DNA of 35,379 bases from contig DVDV01000059.1 of NCBI GenBank assembly GCA_015296075.1, positions 1-35,379 of the forward strand, in the 5' to 3' direction. Source of the stretch: Leptolyngbyaceae cyanobacterium M33_DOE_097. GTDB taxonomy: Bacteria > Cyanobacteriota > Cyanobacteriia > Leptolyngbyales > Leptolyngbyaceae. Both the position numbers and the translations under genes were made by a program. A model generated the notes under the pieces. It had not been told where the DNA came from. It saw only the letters and a list, made by a program, of their open reading frames with translations, and made no database searches. Positions 33,871 to 35,379 of this stretch are shown here, in pieces. Each line of letters opens with the position of its first letter. Within the stretch, counting starts at the first letter, position 1.

Positions 33871-34542
33871 TCACAACAAGCCCAGTTTCTCCAAAGCGTT
33901 ACGAGCCGCTAACTTTTCGGCTTCTTGTTTGCGCTTGCCACTGCCCTGCCCATAGACCTTGCCCGACACCCGCACCTCAACGGTAAATTGCTTGGCATGG
34001 TCGGGGCCTGTTTCGGCGATCGCGTAGTAGCGGGGTACCTCTCCGACTTGAGCCAGTGCCCACTCTTGCAAGCGGCTTTTGGGGTTGGTAGTTTCGGGCG
34101 CGGCGACAACCAGTTGATCAACCACCGACTCAAAGAACGGTGTGACGTAGATTCGCACCATATCGATCTGCGAACCGTTATCCAAAAAATAAGCCCCAAT
34201 CAGGGATTCAAAAGCACAACTCAGCAGGTTTGGATTGCGTCTGCCGCCATCAAGATCAGCCCCTTTGCCTAAGCGCAACTGCGCCCCCAGATTTAATAAC
34301 TCAGCAAAATGGGCCAGTTGTTGCTCATCCACCAGCAGCGATCGCAGCAAGGTCAATTCACCTTCTGGCTTTTCGGGAAATTTTTTGTAGAGAAATTCCC
34401 CGCTTAAAAAGTTTAGAACCGCATCCCCCAAAAACTCTAGCCGCTCATTATGCTCTGCACTGGGATGCTCATTGGTGTAGGAGCGATGCGTCAGCGCTTG
34501 CTCTAAACGTTTGGCATGTTGAAACTGAGGAAGTTTAAACAT
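33871..34542 (-). CDS. rnc: Ribonuclease III
   Basis: A 223-residue endoribonuclease that cuts double-stranded RNA in rRNA and mRNA processing. The catalytic signature ERLEFLGDAVL (Glu33, Glu36, Asp40) is intact. The second acidic pair lies in NLLSCAFESLIGAYFLD: Glu112 is present, but the Asp expected three residues before it (E. coli Asp114) is Cys109. Residues 155-223 are a dsRNA-binding domain with GSGKRKQEAEKLAARNALEKL. The ATG at 34542 is preferred to the longer frame. Cyanobacteria often carry more than one RNase III, so this may be a specialised copy with altered metal use. Confidence 0.88.
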   Translation of the reverse strand: MFKLPQFQHAKRLEQALTHRSYTNEHPSAEHNERLEFLGDAVLNFLSGEFLYKKFPEKPEGELTLLRSLLVDEQQLAHFAELLNLGAQLRLGKGADLDGGRRNPNLLSCAFESLIGAYFLDNGSQIDMVRIYVTPFFESVVDQLVVAAPETTNPKSRLQEWALAQVGEVPRYYAIAETGPDHAKQFTVEVRVSGKVYGQGSGKRKQEAEKLAARNALEKLGLL

Positions 34543-34642
34543 AATGGGGATGCAAATAATCTCAGAGGGGAGCCATAGCAACCCTTTTATGGATTATATC
34601 TCTCCAAAATTAAGCTCACATCTTTCCAACCGCACTCACCTT

Positions 34643-35143
34643 TTACCCTAAGGATTTGTCATTACCTGATTGACTCAAATCTGCTGTCACCGCCCAAAAA
34701 ATTGTCCAAAAACCGAGAGCTGCGATCGGTAAACCCAAAAGTACAAACAACCATTCAGCCTGATAACGATTGAGATTCAAAGTAGAGAGACTCGCATCTT
34801 TCAGAAACACCTTCACCTTCGATAAATCGGCTTCAACTTCTTCTCGATCTAACGAATTTCCAAAAATTAATTCACCATTTCTTCCGGTTAAGGCAACCGC
34901 AAAAACTTCACCATCATACGCATTTTCACCTTTGAGCAACCGAGCCGATTTCAACCCGTTTAAGGGAATGGTTTCGATCGGGATAAACCACAAAATCTTC
35001 GCTTGCTGTTGACAATCCATCTCTTTTTCGGGCGATCGCTGACACACCACCGAAGCCGAGTGAGGCATTCCATGCCAGAGAAAGACCAAGCCCACCGCCG
35101 AAAGCGCACTGCCTAGTAATAAACTTAAAAGCCGCTGCCCCAT
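34643..35143 (-). CDS. Two-TM membrane protein of unknown function
   Basis: A protein of about 166 residues with a transmembrane segment near each end, about residues 5-25 and 133-155. Between them is an external or cytosolic domain with beta-rich pattern (ILWFIPIETIPLNGLKSARLL; GENAYDGEVFAVALTG), suggestive of a PH-like fold. I prefer the ATG at 35143, with an AAGG 10 bases upstream, to the ATG at 35173. No motif gives a function. It is transcribed in the same direction as rnc, 100 bp upstream of it. Confidence 0.65.
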   Translation of the reverse strand: MGQRLLSLLLGSALSAVGLVFLWHGMPHSASVVCQRSPEKEMDCQQQAKILWFIPIETIPLNGLKSARLLKGENAYDGEVFAVALTGRNGELIFGNSLDREEVEADLSKVKVFLKDASLSTLNLNRYQAEWLFVLLGLPIAALGFWTIFWAVTADLSQSGNDKSLG

Positions 35144-35257
35144 TTTTTGCACACCTTCAGAATGACCATCCATCCAATTTCACAAAATAATTTTGGCGCA
35201 AAAATTGCGCGCTGAATTCACAGGTTGGAGGCTCAATTTCCAGCAATTCTCATTTTG

Positions 35258-35379
35258 AAACATTTGTACTGAAGTCAGAGCCTCTAAAGGCTTGTGCGCT
35301 CAATTTTATGAACGGCAGAATGGGTATTCCAGCCATTGATAGCTGTTCAAAATGAATATTTTTGTGAGAATTATTCTCA
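35258..35379 (+). repeat. Direct repeat copy B, Fur-box promoter region
   Basis: The second copy of the 122-base repeat, ungapped against 1-122 at about 80% identity. It ends exactly at the window edge with a Fur box (35365-35379). By analogy with copy A it probably is the promoter of an iron-regulated gene beginning just outside the window to the right. Confidence 0.85.
35365..35379 (+). promoter_or_regulatory. Fur box at right edge
   Basis: TGAGAATTATTCTCA is a perfect 7-1-7 palindrome identical to the left-end Fur box except for the central base. The gene it controls is not in the window. Confidence 0.65.

Noticed and set aside
1-35379. Whole window as an integrated mobile element bounded by the direct repeats
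   Set aside because: The content is core genes (rnc, dapF, sir, glk, ictB) with uniform HIP1 density and no integrase or transposase, and the repeats are diverged promoters, not attachment sites.

Overview
This window is chromosomal DNA from a cyanobacterium, probably a filamentous one. The palindrome GCGATCGC (HIP1) occurs about 65 times by hand count. Several genes are cyanobacterial hallmarks: ictB, ycf46, a ferredoxin-type sulfite reductase, a TIGR03790 protein, a DUF6816-like protein, and a PerR/peroxiredoxin divergent pair. Most of the window is core metabolism and regulation, not a mobile island. I see no transposase, integrase, phage gene or CRISPR array.

Layout. 1-2884: a Fur-box promoter, a siderophore-type (cyclic-peptide family) ABC exporter and a divergent phosphoribulokinase paralogue. 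2885-3612: a gene-free stretch with GC-rich palindromes, then tRNA-Ser(UGA) on the minus strand. 3747-7190: a cupin, an HNH nuclease, IctB (minus), a small basic ORF that reads through a terminator, and a second cupin. 7506-10309: VOC protein, DUF1772 membrane protein and azoreductase on minus, divergent from an AraC regulator. 10405-15953: Ycf46 ATPase, an orphan antitoxin-like protein, cysteine desulfurase, glucokinase and an exported molybdopterin oxidoreductase. 16162-19424: TPR protein, two small unknown proteins and a D-ribulose-kinase-like FGGY kinase. 19629-24071: a PP2C phosphatase and FHA Ser/Thr kinase gene pair, overlapped tail to tail by a TIGR03790 lipoprotein. 24554-26874: PerR, peroxiredoxin and DapF. 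27009-31397: serpin lipoprotein, DUF6816-like protein and sulfite reductase carrying an extra ribbon-helix-helix tail. 31630-35143: MerR regulator with a small membrane protein, an unknown protein, CobM, RNase III and a two-TM protein.

The most unusual signal is at the two ends. Positions 1-122 and 35258-35379 are an ungapped direct repeat, about 80% identical by hand (98/122). Each copy ends in a perfect 7-1-7 palindrome of Fur-box type. The first copy is the promoter region of the siderophore-type exporter. The second points out of the window and probably drives another iron-regulated gene. The PerR/peroxiredoxin intergenic region holds a 23-bp perfect palindrome whose core differs from the second Fur box at only two symmetric positions, so iron and peroxide operators here are close variants.

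Other points: a phosphoribulokinase paralogue without the light-regulatory cysteines beside the exporter; a sulfite reductase fused to a CopG/Arc-like DNA-binding domain; an RNase III with Cys in place of a metal-binding Asp; and a likely MITE downstream of dapF. Starts were chosen by ribosome-binding sites and family N-termini where these were visible. All family assignments come from reading motifs, with no database search.
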